Shown here piece by piece: positions 49,665-57,634 of a stretch of 64,000 bases of DNA (positions are counted from its first letter, which is position 1; every line of letters begins with the position of its first letter). The DNA is taken from contig SEAC01000015.1 in NCBI GenBank assembly GCA_004173235.1, positions 248,001 to 312,000 on the forward strand. Reading direction: 5' to 3'. The stretch comes from Chitinophagaceae bacterium (GTDB taxonomy: Bacteria; Bacteroidota; Bacteroidia; Chitinophagales; Chitinophagaceae). The notes beneath the pieces were generated by a model. That model was not told where the DNA came from, did no database searches, and was given only the letters and a program-made list of their open reading frames with translations. Made by a program: the position numbers and the translations under genes.

Positions 49665-51569
49665 TTACATGCGCTCCGGTACGCTGATGCCGAGCAGTGC
49701 CATCGCAGCTTTGAGCACGGAGCTCGTGCGGCGGCAGAGTTCGAGGCGGAGGTTTTTCTTTTCTTCGCTTTCCGCATTGAGCACCGAATGTTCGGCGTAG
49801 AAGCCGTTGTACGTCTTGGCCAGCGTGAAGGCATAATTGGCAATGATGGACGGATTGTATTCCGATGCCGCCTGCTGCACGGTGCTGCCATATTGCTCGA
49901 TGAAGAGGAGCAGTTCCTTTTCTTTCGGAAGCAGCGCTGTGGCGGCTGATGCGTCGAAGGAGCTTTCTCCTGCCTTGCGAAGAATGGACCGGATGCGTGC
50001 GTGTGTGTATTGCACGAAGGGACCCGTGAAGCCCTGGAATTTGATCGTCTCTTCGGGGTTGAAGAGCATCTTCTTTTTGGGGTCTACGTGCAGCAGGTAA
50101 AACTTGAGGGCACCGAGCGCGATCGTTTCGTAAAGTTCCTTCAGTTCGTCCTGGCCAAACTCGTCGATCTTGCTGTGCTCGCGCGTTTCCTTCTCCGCCA
50201 CCTGCACCATTTCATCCACGAGGTCGTCTGCGTCCACTACGGTGCCTTCGCGGCTTTTCATGCGGCCGGTGGGCAATTCCACCATACCGTACGACAGGTG
50301 GTGAATGCCGTCGGCATACGGCCGTCCCAGCTTTTTCAGAATCAGCTGGAGCACCTTCATGTGATAGTTCTGCTCGTCGGCGATCACGTAGAGGCTGTGG
50401 TCGTATGCGAACTCTCCGTACTTCTGTTCGGCAAGACCCATGTCTTGCGTAATGTATACCGAGGTGCCATCTTTGCGTAGCACGAGTTTTTCATCGAGGC
50501 CATCGGCCGTGAGGTCGATCCATACGGAGCCGTCTTCCTTGCGGTAGAACACGCCTTTATCCAGGCCTTCCTGCACAATGTCGCGGCCGAGCAGGTAGGT
50601 GTTGCTTTCGTAATACGTTTTGTCGAAGTCGGAACCGATGCGCTGGTAAGTGGCGTCGAAGCCGGCATACACCCAACTGTTCATGCGTTTCCAAAGCTCC
50701 ATCACTTCGGGTTTGCCCGCTTCCCAATCCACGAGCATTTGCTGCGCTTCCTTCATGACGGGCGTTGCTGCGCGGGCGATCTCCTTGAGGCCCTCCACTG
50801 CTTTCTGGGCAGCCTCGCCCTTGCGGTCCCCGTTGGCCCAATTCTTATAAATGGCCTCGGCCTTCACGCGCTGCGCATCGCTGAGCCCATCGAACTTTCC
50901 GTTCTTCAGGCGATCGAGGATGGGTTCGGTTTGTGTCTTCAGTTCATTTTCGAAGAGCACATAGTAGTGTCCCACGAAGTGATCACCCTTCATCCCGCTG
51001 CTTTGCGGCGTGGCGCCATTGGCGAGCTTCTGCCAGGCGATCATGCTCTTGCAGATGTGGATGCCGCGGTCGTTGACGATGCACGTCTTCATCACATCGT
51101 TGCCGGCAGCCTTGAGGATCTCGGCTACGCTCCAGCCCAGGAAGTTGTTGCGCAGGTGGCCGAGATGCAGCGGCTTATTGGTGTTGGGCGAGGAATATTC
51201 CACCATCACTTTCGACCGTGCTTTGTCTCCGCCCAATCCAAAATCTCCGGACACATTTTCAACTTCGTCCTGCTGCATTTCCGCCCAGATGGCAGCGTCG
51301 GTAAGCGTCAGGTTGAGGAAGCCCTTGATGACATTGAAGCCGGTGAAAAGCTGCGGGTTTTGCTCCACCAGGTAGGCGCCGAGTTCCTGCCCGAGTGCTT
51401 CAGGCGATTTGCGGAGGCTCTTCACGAGTGCGAACAGCACCACGGTGTAGTTGCCTTCGAATTCGGGTTTGGTCTGGCTGATCGTCACCTCGCCGGCCGT
51501 CACGTTCGCGCTATACAGGGCGTTGATGGCGGCGGCACTCACTTCTTTTACGCGGGCTACTAGACTCAT
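49665..51569 (-). CDS. argS: Arginyl-tRNA synthetase
   Basis: This 634-residue class I synthetase charges tRNA-Arg. It has the N-terminal additional domain, the HIGH-like motif in VMVEYSSPNTNKPLHLGHLRNN and the KMSKS equivalent in GRMKSREGTVVDADDLVDEM. The C-terminal DALR anticodon-binding domain includes FVQYTHARIRSILRKAG and ends SSVLKAAMALLGISVPERM. The start MSLVARVKE was chosen because an upstream extension enters the promoter with its TATCTTTG element and the 8 bp array. Confidence 0.96.
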   Translation of the reverse strand: MSLVARVKEVSAAAINALYSANVTAGEVTISQTKPEFEGNYTVVLFALVKSLRKSPEALGQELGAYLVEQNPQLFTGFNVIKGFLNLTLTDAAIWAEMQQDEVENVSGDFGLGGDKARSKVMVEYSSPNTNKPLHLGHLRNNFLGWSVAEILKAAGNDVMKTCIVNDRGIHICKSMIAWQKLANGATPQSSGMKGDHFVGHYYVLFENELKTQTEPILDRLKNGKFDGLSDAQRVKAEAIYKNWANGDRKGEAAQKAVEGLKEIARAATPVMKEAQQMLVDWEAGKPEVMELWKRMNSWVYAGFDATYQRIGSDFDKTYYESNTYLLGRDIVQEGLDKGVFYRKEDGSVWIDLTADGLDEKLVLRKDGTSVYITQDMGLAEQKYGEFAYDHSLYVIADEQNYHMKVLQLILKKLGRPYADGIHHLSYGMVELPTGRMKSREGTVVDADDLVDEMVQVAEKETREHSKIDEFGQDELKELYETIALGALKFYLLHVDPKKKMLFNPEETIKFQGFTGPFVQYTHARIRSILRKAGESSFDASAATALLPKEKELLLFIEQYGSTVQQAASEYNPSIIANYAFTLAKTYNGFYAEHSVLNAESEEKKNLRLELCRRTSSVLKAAMALLGISVPERM

Positions 51570-51591
51570 TTGCTTTCGGGAAATTTGGCCG

Positions 51592-51599
51592 CAAAGATA
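51592..51599 (-). promoter_or_regulatory. -7 element TATCTTTG of argS
   Basis: Exact TAnnTTTG match on the minus strand, 22 bases before the argS ATG. Confidence 0.6.
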
Positions 51600-51608
51600 G
51601 CCGCGAAC

Positions 51609-51664
51609 GGGGTAATGGGGGAATGGGAGCATGTGGGAAAGGGGTGATGGGGGAATGGGGTGAT
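51609..51664. repeat. 8 bp tandem array, ATTACCCC family (inverted), in divergent promoter
   Basis: Seven octamers start every 8 bases (GGGGTAAT, GGGGGAAT, GGGAGCAT, GTGGGAAA, GGGGTGAT, GGGGGAAT, GGGGTGAT), the reverse complement of the units at 5400-5494. It fills the gap between the argS and GtrA-like promoters. Confidence 0.88.
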
Positions 51665-51686
51665 GCGGATTCTCACTTTACCCCTT

Positions 51687-51694
51687 TATTTTCG
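51687..51694 (+). promoter_or_regulatory. -7-like element TATTTTCG of the GtrA-like gene
   Basis: One-base variant of TAnnTTTG ending 6 bases before the ATG at 51701. Confidence 0.5.
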
Positions 51695-51700
51695 CGTGCT

Positions 51701-52204
51701 ATGAAACAGGTACACTATAAGGTCCGGGGATTGATCCTGCGCTTTATCGACCTGTTCTATCCGCTGTTCCGCCGGTTCATGACGCTGCAGATGTTTCGCT
51801 ATGCGGCCTGTGGCGGAAGCAACACGCTGTTCAACATCCTGCTGTACTACATCACCTATCACTACGTCTTGCACGAGTCCATCCTCGACCTGGGCTTCTG
51901 GGCGTTCGAGCCCCACACCGCAGCAGTGTTTCTTTCCTTTTGCTGCACGTTTCCCATTGGCTTCTACCTGTCGATGTTCGTCGTGTTCCAGGGCTCGTAT
52001 CTCAAGCGGCGGATACAATTATGGCGCTACTTCCTGGTCACGCTTGCGTGCCTGTTTCTCAACTGGCTTTTTGTAAAACTGTTCGTAGAGGTCTTCCACT
52101 TTTACCCAACGCCTGCCTACATGCTCACCGTTGTCATCGTAGTGCTTTTCAGCTACATGGCGCAGCGTTTTTTTACGTTCAAAGGCAATAAGGCGTTGGA
52201 ATAA
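51701..52204 (+). CDS. GtrA-family membrane protein
   Basis: This 167-residue protein has four hydrophobic helices and the GtrA-like N-terminal block QMFRYAACGGSNTLFNILLYYITYHYVL. Further helices are AVFLSFCCTFPIGFYLSMFVVF, LWRYFLVTLACLFLNWLFVKLF and MLTVVIVVLFSYMAQRFFTFKG, the last with the family C-terminal RFFTFK. GtrA proteins are thought to help flip lipid-linked sugars for surface polysaccharides. No glycosyltransferase partner is adjacent. Confidence 0.88.
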   Translation: MKQVHYKVRGLILRFIDLFYPLFRRFMTLQMFRYAACGGSNTLFNILLYYITYHYVLHESILDLGFWAFEPHTAAVFLSFCCTFPIGFYLSMFVVFQGSYLKRRIQLWRYFLVTLACLFLNWLFVKLFVEVFHFYPTPAYMLTVVIVVLFSYMAQRFFTFKGNKALE

Positions 52205-52221
52205 GATGGCCTGCGGCCATT

Positions 52222-52309
52222 GGAAACGCAAAGACGCCAAGGAGCGAAGGCGCAAAGATGTTATTTGTTATGGTTTTTTAATATTCCTCCGCGTCTTTGC
52301 GTCTTTGCG
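52222..52309. repeat. Inverted-arm repeat element at a convergent junction (GCAAAGACGC type)
   Basis: The left arm (52222-52260) contains ACGCAAAGACGCC, GGAGCGAAGG and CGCAAAGATG. The right arm (52287-52309) is CCGCGTCTTTGCGTCTTTGC. The arms are reverse complements built of 9-10 bp units. It separates the GtrA-like gene (+) and the DUF4403 gene (-). Confidence 0.85.
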
Positions 52310-52331
52310 TATACCGGCGCTTGCGCAGCTT

Positions 52332-53735
52332 TTACAAGTTGATCTCGTTCACCACCACTGCCAATTTGCCCGCGCAGTTCGTGCGGATCTTCAGGTGGTC
52401 GGGGAGGGCCCAGAGGCCCGTGATCTTAAGGTCGCTGACGGAGCCGTTGCCGCGGATGCCCTTGCTCCACTCGCGATTGAGCCAGTCGTTGATGGTCTTG
52501 GAGGCGCTGTCGTAGTACGGCTGCATAGGGAACGTGGTGTACTTCTGCAGCTCGCTCGTGATCTTTTTGCTGAATAGCCACTTGGCCGTTTTGATCAGAA
52601 GATTTTTCGATTGCAGGTCGTATTCCAGCTCCTGCACCTCGATTTGTTTTTTGGCGATATCGTATACCGGCTTGCCGATGAACACGGCCGACCCGTTAAA
52701 GGATCCGGAGAAATCGATCTCGATGCGAAGGTGGCCCAAGGTGTCGGAGCCCACGCGCGTTCCTTCTACAACAATGTATTTTTTAAAGAGGCCATCGCTT
52801 ACATCGAAGCGTTTGTGAAGCAGGTATTGATTGAGCACCTGCGACAGCGAATCGTATTGCAATGCCGCTTCGAGGTAGATGTTGAAGCCGCCGGGGTGTG
52901 CGGCGTTGGTAAGGTTCGGTACGGTCGTGGCCGCTTCGCCCGGGCGCGACAGGCTTACAACGGGCGTTGCCGAGATGCCGATGGAGATGTTGAGAAAGTC
53001 GTTCCTGGCCGATATGTTTTCCATGCGAAGGCGTTTTGGGTGGAGCGCGAAGTAGCCCGCACCAGGGATTGCATAAACCGTGCTGAGCTTGTTCCAGGCC
53101 TGCTGCAGGTAGGGCCGCAGGTTGACGACGCCGAAGGAATCTTCCAGTTCTTTCTTCGATGCGTCGAGCCTGGAGCGGATACCTTCCACTACGGTCGTCG
53201 TCACGTCCTGGCCCCAGAAACAAACGGTGCATTTGTCGAGGGCCTGCGGTTCGGGCCGCACGATCTTCGTCAGCAGGCGGTAGTCGGGCTGCAGGCTGAA
53301 GGTAGCGCCAAACCCGATGTTGATGCGGCGCTCGCTTTCCTTGATGCCACAGGAGCATTCAGGCGTCCATGGGCTGAGGGCGGTGCCGCTCACGCAGGCG
53401 CGGGAGGAGCCGATGATCTTGTAGTAGCCGGTGAATTGGATGTTGAAAGTGGTTCCGGCCGCCGAAAAGCGGAGTGGCGAGCGGCGGAGGTGGTATTTAT
53501 AGCGCGTGCCGCAGTCGGGCTGCACCCATCCATTGGGCCATTCGGGTGAGGCGAAGGCCGTGTCTACCTTCTTCTCTGCCAGCGCGTAAAGGGGGCGGAG
53601 ATTTATGGTGATGGGTATGTCGATATCCGACTCGGGCAGCGAATCGAGCAGGCGGCGTGCGCTGTCGGACGCGGGTCTTTGTGCGGCCAGTCCCAGGGTT
53701 AGCAGAAGTAAGACAAACGAAAGAAGGTGTTTCAT
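52332..53735 (-). CDS. DUF4403 family protein, secreted
   Basis: This 467-residue protein has a signal peptide (MKHLLSFVLLLLTLGLAAQR). The mature part has the DUF4403 look: IDIPITINLRPLYALAEKKVDT near the N-terminus, paired beta-rich repeats (GTTFNIQFTGYYKIIGSS, LTKIVRPEPQALDKC) and near the end AGKLAVVVNEINL. Two halves with tubular lipid-binding-like folds have been proposed for the family. Cysteines (C-x-C in ECSCG, and CTVCF) may bond. Function unknown. Its promoter lies next to a 21 bp array that starts 30 bases upstream of the ATG. Confidence 0.8.
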   Translation of the reverse strand: MKHLLSFVLLLLTLGLAAQRPASDSARRLLDSLPESDIDIPITINLRPLYALAEKKVDTAFASPEWPNGWVQPDCGTRYKYHLRRSPLRFSAAGTTFNIQFTGYYKIIGSSRACVSGTALSPWTPECSCGIKESERRINIGFGATFSLQPDYRLLTKIVRPEPQALDKCTVCFWGQDVTTTVVEGIRSRLDASKKELEDSFGVVNLRPYLQQAWNKLSTVYAIPGAGYFALHPKRLRMENISARNDFLNISIGISATPVVSLSRPGEAATTVPNLTNAAHPGGFNIYLEAALQYDSLSQVLNQYLLHKRFDVSDGLFKKYIVVEGTRVGSDTLGHLRIEIDFSGSFNGSAVFIGKPVYDIAKKQIEVQELEYDLQSKNLLIKTAKWLFSKKITSELQKYTTFPMQPYYDSASKTINDWLNREWSKGIRGNGSVSDLKITGLWALPDHLKIRTNCAGKLAVVVNEINL

Positions 53736-53764
53736 CGCCCTGCAAAATAACCAATCTGTGCTGT

Positions 53765-54016
53765 TCGCACACTTCGCTGAACCACCCGCGCAGCTATTTT
53801 AACCATCCGCACGCATACCACGACCATCCGCACGCGCATCTGGACCGTCCGCACGCGCATCTGGACCGTCCGCACGTGCATCTGGACCGTCCGCACGCAT
53901 ACCACGACCATCCGCACGCGCATCTGGACCGTCCGCACGCGCATCTCGACCATCCGCACGCGCATCTCGACCGTCCGCACGCTTACCTTGACCATCCGCA
54001 CGCACTCCTCAACCCC
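53765..54016. repeat. Strict 21 bp phased array, 12 units, CCGCACGCGCAT type
   Basis: The core CCGCA or close variant starts at 53765, 53786, 53807, 53828, 53849, 53870, 53891, 53912, 53933, 53954, 53975 and 53996, always 21 bases apart. Two sub-types alternate (unit tails CTGGACCGT and ACGACCAT). The first two units are the most diverged. Several frames stay open through the array (histidine-rich on the plus strand, MRVRTVQ-like on the minus strand), which follows from the 21 bp period and is not evidence of coding. Confidence 0.92.
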
Positions 54017-54037
54017 AGATCCTGGCGTTGTGCCTAG

Positions 54038-54880
54038 CCTCCCACAAGTACCTACCAATTAGATCCCGCTGCTGCGCAGCGGGATGACGACGGCACCGTG
54101 GGGGCAGAAGCGGCGCGGCCGGGGGGCATTGGTGGGATCGGCTCCAGGCCGCGCCACCCTTTTCCCCGAGGGAGCGCCCGTCATCCCGGTGCGCCGCACC
54201 GGGAACTACGTGCGCAGCACTGGGGGGAAGCATGGCGGGGGGGCTACCGCAGCAGCGGGATCTATGCGCAGCATAGGGGAATATGGTTGGGACGCCAACG
54301 CCGCACCGGGAATCACGCTGCTGCCTCCCACAAGTACCTACCAATTAGATCCCGCTGCTGCGCAGCGGGATGACGACGGCACCGTGGGGGCAGAAGCGGC
54401 GCGGCCGGGGTGCATTGGTGGGATCGGCTCCAGGCCGCGCCACCCTTTTCCCCGAGGGAGCGCCCGTCATCCCGGTGCGCCGCACCGGGAACTATGCGCA
54501 GCACTGGGGGAAGCATGGCGGGGGGGCTACCGCAGCAGCGGGATCTATGCGCAGCATAGGGGAATATGGTTGGGACGCCAACGCCGCACCGGGAACCACG
54601 CTGCTGCCTCCCACAAGTACCTACCAATTAGATCCCGCTGCTGCGCAGCGGGATGACGACGGCACCGTGGGGGCAGAAGCGGCGCGGCCGGGGAATCAGT
54701 GGGATCGGCTCCAGGCCGCGCCACCCTTTTGCCCGAGGGAGCGCCCGTCATCCCGGTGCGCCGCACCGGGATCTATGCGCAGCATGGGGGAAAGTATGGC
54801 TGGGACGTCAACGCCGCACCGGGAACTATGCGCGGATGGTGGAAAGTATGGCTGGGACGCCAACGCTGCACACGACCCCC
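54038..54880. repeat. Three tandem copies of a ~285 bp hairpin-rich repeat
   Basis: Copies start at 54038, 54324 and 54607 (periods 286 and 283) with CCTCCCACAAGTACCTACCA. Each has the palindrome ATCCCGCTG/CAGCGGGAT, then GGCGCGGCC/GGCCGCGCC, then CCCGGTGCG/CGCACCGGG. The third copy diverges in its last third and ends in two further ~60 bp partial units. Because periods are not multiples of three, the peptide seen in one copy is in another frame in the next, so the long open frames here are not judged coding. Confidence 0.92.
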
Positions 54881-55122
54881 GCAGCACCGCGAACGCCAAA
54901 GCTGCCTCGCTGCAAGGACGTACCATTTAGATCCCGCTAATTGAAGCTGACTCGGTAATCGGACGCGGACGCCGCGTCCTCTCTAACCTAACCGTCCAAT
55001 GTGACCTCTTTTCTTTGCGTATCCTTACGAGCGCCAGAACAAAAGCCCTCCGGCAAAAATGTCGCCTCATCCGTCCGCTTCTGTCACGATCGGCCGGGCA
55101 TTTGTACGGCATCACCCGATAA

Positions 55123-55139
55123 CTGACACACGTCTGCCA
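55123..55139 (+). promoter_or_regulatory. Candidate regulatory site upstream of dnaK (CTGACA/CTGCCA)
   Basis: CTGACA (55123-55128) and CTGCCA (55134-55139) are direct repeats 11 bases apart, about one helical turn, 72 bases before the dnaK ATG. A small hairpin CCCC-ACCTT-GGGG follows in the leader. Bases 54881-55122 show no gene. The role is speculative. Confidence 0.3.
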
Positions 55140-55210
55140 AAATTGCATATCCCCACCTTGGGGCATAATGATTGATGATGAAAGGCGAATTCAAAAAACA
55201 GTAAACGCAA

Positions 55211-57127
55211 ATGGGAAAGATTATCGGTATAGACTTAGGTACGACCAACTCCTGCGTGGCCGTGATGGAAGGCAATGAGCCCGTGGTGATCGCCAACGAT
55301 GAAGGCCGTCGCACCACCCCGTCCGTAGTGGCGTTCCTCAAGAACGGTGAGCGCAAAGTGGGCGATCCCGCCAAGCGCCAGGCCATTACCAACCCCCAAA
55401 ACACGATCATGAGCGTGAAGCGCTTCATGGGTCGCCAGTTTGACGAAGTATCCGAAGAAATCAGCCACTGGAGCTACAAAGTAGCCAAGGGCGACAACAA
55501 TACGGTGCGCATCGATATCGATGGCCGCCTCTACACGCCCCAGGAGATCTCGGCAATGGTGCTTCAGAAGATGAAGAAGACCGCCGAAGATTACCTCGGA
55601 CAGGAAGTAACCGACGCGGTGATCACCGTGCCGGCCTACTTCAACGACGCTCAGCGCCAGGCAACCAAAGAAGCCGGTGAAATCGCCGGCCTCAACGTAC
55701 GCCGCATCGTCAACGAGCCCACCGCAGCCGCACTGGCTTACGGTCTCGACAAAGGCGGAAAGGACCACCACATTGCCGTTTTCGACCTCGGCGGTGGTAC
55801 GTTCGACATCTCTGTTCTCGAACTCGGTGAAGGCGTGTTCGAAGTAAAAAGCACCAACGGTGACACGCACCTCGGTGGCGACGACTTCGACAAAGTGATT
55901 ATGGACTGGCTTGCCGAGGAGTTCCGCAGCGACGAGAACGTAGACCTCCGCAAAGACCCGATGGCCCTGCAGCGCCTCAAGGAAGCTGCCGAAAAGGCCA
56001 AGATCGAGCTGTCCTCTTCTTCCGAAACGGAGATCAACCTCCCTTATATCACCGCTGTCGACGGCGTGCCCAAGCACCTCGTTAAGAAACTCACCCGCGC
56101 CAAATTTGAGCAACTGGCCGACTCGCTCTTCGAGCGCTGCCTCCGCCCTTGCGAACAGGCCCTCAAAGATGCTGGCCTCACCATCAGCCAGATCGACGAA
56201 GTGATCATGGTGGGCGGTTCCACCCGTATTCCCAAAGTGGGCGAGATCGTGGAGAAGTTCTTCGGCAAGAAGCTCAACCGCGGCGTGAACCCCGACGAGG
56301 TGGTGGCCGTAGGTGCCGCTATCCAGGGTGCCGTACTCACCGGTGAGGTGAAGGACGTGCTCCTGCTCGACGTAACCCCGCTGTCGCTCGGTATCGAAAC
56401 GATGGGCGGCGTGATGACGACGCTTATCGCCTCCAACACAACGATTCCAACCAAGAAGTCGGAGACCTTCTCCACGGCTTCCGATAACCAGCCCGGCGTG
56501 CAGATCCATGTGCTCCAGGGCGAGCGCCCGATGGCCAACCAGAACAAGAGCCTCGGCATGTTCAACCTCGATGGCATTCCGCCGGCACCCCGCGGCGTTC
56601 CGCAGATCGAAGTGATCTTCGATATCGACGCCAACGGTATCCTCCACGTAACGGCCAAAGACAAAGGCACGAACAAAGAGCAAAAGATCCGCATTGAAGC
56701 CGGCTCGGGACTGAGCAAGGAAGAAGTGGAAAAGATGAAGGCCGAAGCCCGCGCCAACGAAGCCACGGACAAGGCAGAAAAAGAACGCGTGGAGAAGATC
56801 AACCAGGCCGACTCCATGATCTTCCAGACCGAGAAGCAGCTGAAGGAATTCGGCGACAAGGTTCCCGAAGACAAGAAGGCTCCGATCGAAGCCTCGCTCA
56901 ACAAGCTGAAGGATGCGCACAAGGCGCAGGACCTCGCCGGAATCGATTCGGCTATGGCTGAAATGAATACCGCCTGGACGGCAGCTTCCGAAAGCATGTA
57001 CAACCAAACCGGTGGTCAGCCCGGCGGCCCCGATATGGGTGGCCAGCAACAAGGCGGACAGCAACCCGGCGGTCAGCAGGGCGGCTCAGAAAATGTGACT
57101 GACGCTGAGTTTGAAGAAGTGAAATAG
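55211..57127 (+). CDS. dnaK: Hsp70 chaperone DnaK
   Basis: This 638-residue chaperone has the full Hsp70 layout: [20 protein letters not shown] at the start, phosphate and adenosine loops ([64 protein letters not shown]), the linker [20 protein letters not shown], the substrate-binding domain and lid, and a Gly/Gln-rich tail ending [12 protein letters not shown]. grpE and dnaJ are not adjacent. Its upstream region of almost 1.5 kb is the most repeat-dense part of the window. A hairpin terminator follows. Confidence 0.99.
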   Translation: MGKIIGIDLGTTNSCVAVMEGNEPVVIANDEGRRTTPSVVAFLKNGERKVGDPAKRQAITNPQNTIMSVKRFMGRQFDEVSEEISHWSYKVAKGDNNTVRIDIDGRLYTPQEISAMVLQKMKKTAEDYLGQEVTDAVITVPAYFNDAQRQATKEAGEIAGLNVRRIVNEPTAAALAYGLDKGGKDHHIAVFDLGGGTFDISVLELGEGVFEVKSTNGDTHLGGDDFDKVIMDWLAEEFRSDENVDLRKDPMALQRLKEAAEKAKIELSSSSETEINLPYITAVDGVPKHLVKKLTRAKFEQLADSLFERCLRPCEQALKDAGLTISQIDEVIMVGGSTRIPKVGEIVEKFFGKKLNRGVNPDEVVAVGAAIQGAVLTGEVKDVLLLDVTPLSLGIETMGGVMTTLIASNTTIPTKKSETFSTASDNQPGVQIHVLQGERPMANQNKSLGMFNLDGIPPAPRGVPQIEVIFDIDANGILHVTAKDKGTNKEQKIRIEAGSGLSKEEVEKMKAEARANEATDKAEKERVEKINQADSMIFQTEKQLKEFGDKVPEDKKAPIEASLNKLKDAHKAQDLAGIDSAMAEMNTAWTAASESMYNQTGGQPGGPDMGGQQQGGQQPGGQQGGSENVTDAEFEEVK

Positions 57128-57183
57128 CGGCTTCGCCGCATGTGCACGCGGAAATCGCGAAAAACGCTGAAAAAGCATATTCG

Positions 57184-57211
57184 AAAACCCATCGCTACGC
57201 GGTGGGTTTTT
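57184..57211 (+). terminator. Terminator after dnaK
   Basis: AAAACCCA and TGGGTTTT form the outer stem around TCGCTACGCGG, followed by TTGTTGTTTG. Confidence 0.75.
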
Positions 57212-57264
57212 TGTTGTTTGATCGAATAGCCTGCCTGATCGGCGCTATCTGCGCCCACAAAAAA

Positions 57265-57288
57265 AGCCCCGGGCAAATGCCCAGGGCT
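57265..57288 (-). terminator. Terminator after the small two-helix protein gene
   Basis: On the minus strand AGCCC-TGGGCATTTGCCC-GGGGCT forms a nested stem followed by seven Ts. Confidence 0.75.
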
Positions 57289-57297
57289 ATATCGCAA

Positions 57298-57332
57298 ATC
57301 AGATATCCTACATCAGACATCCGACATTCTCT
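57298..57332. repeat. 7 bp array ATCAGAC/ATCCGAC
   Basis: Five heptamers in phase (ATCAGAT, ATCCTAC, ATCAGAC, ATCCGAC, ATTCTCT) end exactly at the stop codon of the small membrane protein gene. Confidence 0.75.
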
Positions 57333-57488
57333 CTAGATGATGTCCATCGCCAGCACGAAAAACGTGGTTACGAACGGGATGATGAGCGTCAACCACTCCC
57401 AATGGGTGGCAATGGCGAAGACGAGGGCGGCCGTGGAGATGAAGAAAAGAAGCCAGTACATGCCGCGGTTGGAGCGTTTCAATTCCAT
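57333..57488 (-). CDS. Small two-helix membrane protein, uncharacterised
   Basis: This 51-residue protein (starting MELKRSNRGMYWLLFFISTA) has two hydrophobic segments, MYWLLFFISTAALVFAIATH and WLTLIIPFVTTFFVLAMDII, with a basic N-terminus. A -7 element TATTTTTG lies 15 bases upstream of this ATG, which favours it over longer in-frame starts up to 57605. A terminator lies about 45 bases downstream. The family is not recognised, but the gene has a full set of signals. Confidence 0.7.
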   Translation of the reverse strand: MELKRSNRGMYWLLFFISTAALVFAIATHWEWLTLIIPFVTTFFVLAMDII

Positions 57489-57503
57489 CACAAAAAATTT
57501 TGG

Positions 57504-57511
57504 CAAAAATA
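57504..57511 (-). promoter_or_regulatory. -7 element TATTTTTG of the small membrane protein gene
   Basis: Exact TAnnTTTG match on the minus strand, 15 bases before the ATG at 57488. Confidence 0.6.
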
Positions 57512-57572
57512 GGGGCGCGCCTCCATTTCTCGCCATGATTATTTTCGCCTTTTCCACGTCCCCGCCCTTTGC

Positions 57573-57595
57573 TATTTTCGCACACATTGTGTGCG
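57573..57595 (+). promoter_or_regulatory. Promoter element with overlapping operator-like palindrome before malQ
   Basis: A -7-like TATTTTCG (57573-57580) runs straight into a perfect inverted repeat CGCACACA-T-TGTGTGCG (57579-57595), followed by a third half-site GCACACA (57598-57604). The palindrome would cover the transcription start, a usual place for a repressor site. The malQ ATG is 39 bases further on. Confidence 0.5.
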
Positions 57596-57634
57596 CCGCA
57601 CACATTATTTCAACCTTTTGCCAACCTTAGCTTG

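Noticed and set aside
53765..54016. CRISPR array
   Set aside because: Direct tandem 21 bp units without spacers; no cas genes.
53657..54037. Histidine-rich heptapeptide-repeat protein (plus strand) or MRVRTVQ-repeat protein (minus strand)
   Set aside because: Frames stay open only because 21 is divisible by three. The plus frame begins antisense within the DUF4403 5' end and neither has a promoter. Kept as a possibility only for the 30058 array.
54084..54930. Long open frames (about 186-190 codons) across the 285 bp repeats
   Set aside because: The repeat periods (286, 283) are not multiples of three, so the same DNA is read in different frames in successive copies; no conserved product is possible.
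55235..57064. 609-codon open frame antisense to dnaK
   Set aside because: A shadow caused by dnaK codon usage; no promoter and no recognisable domain.
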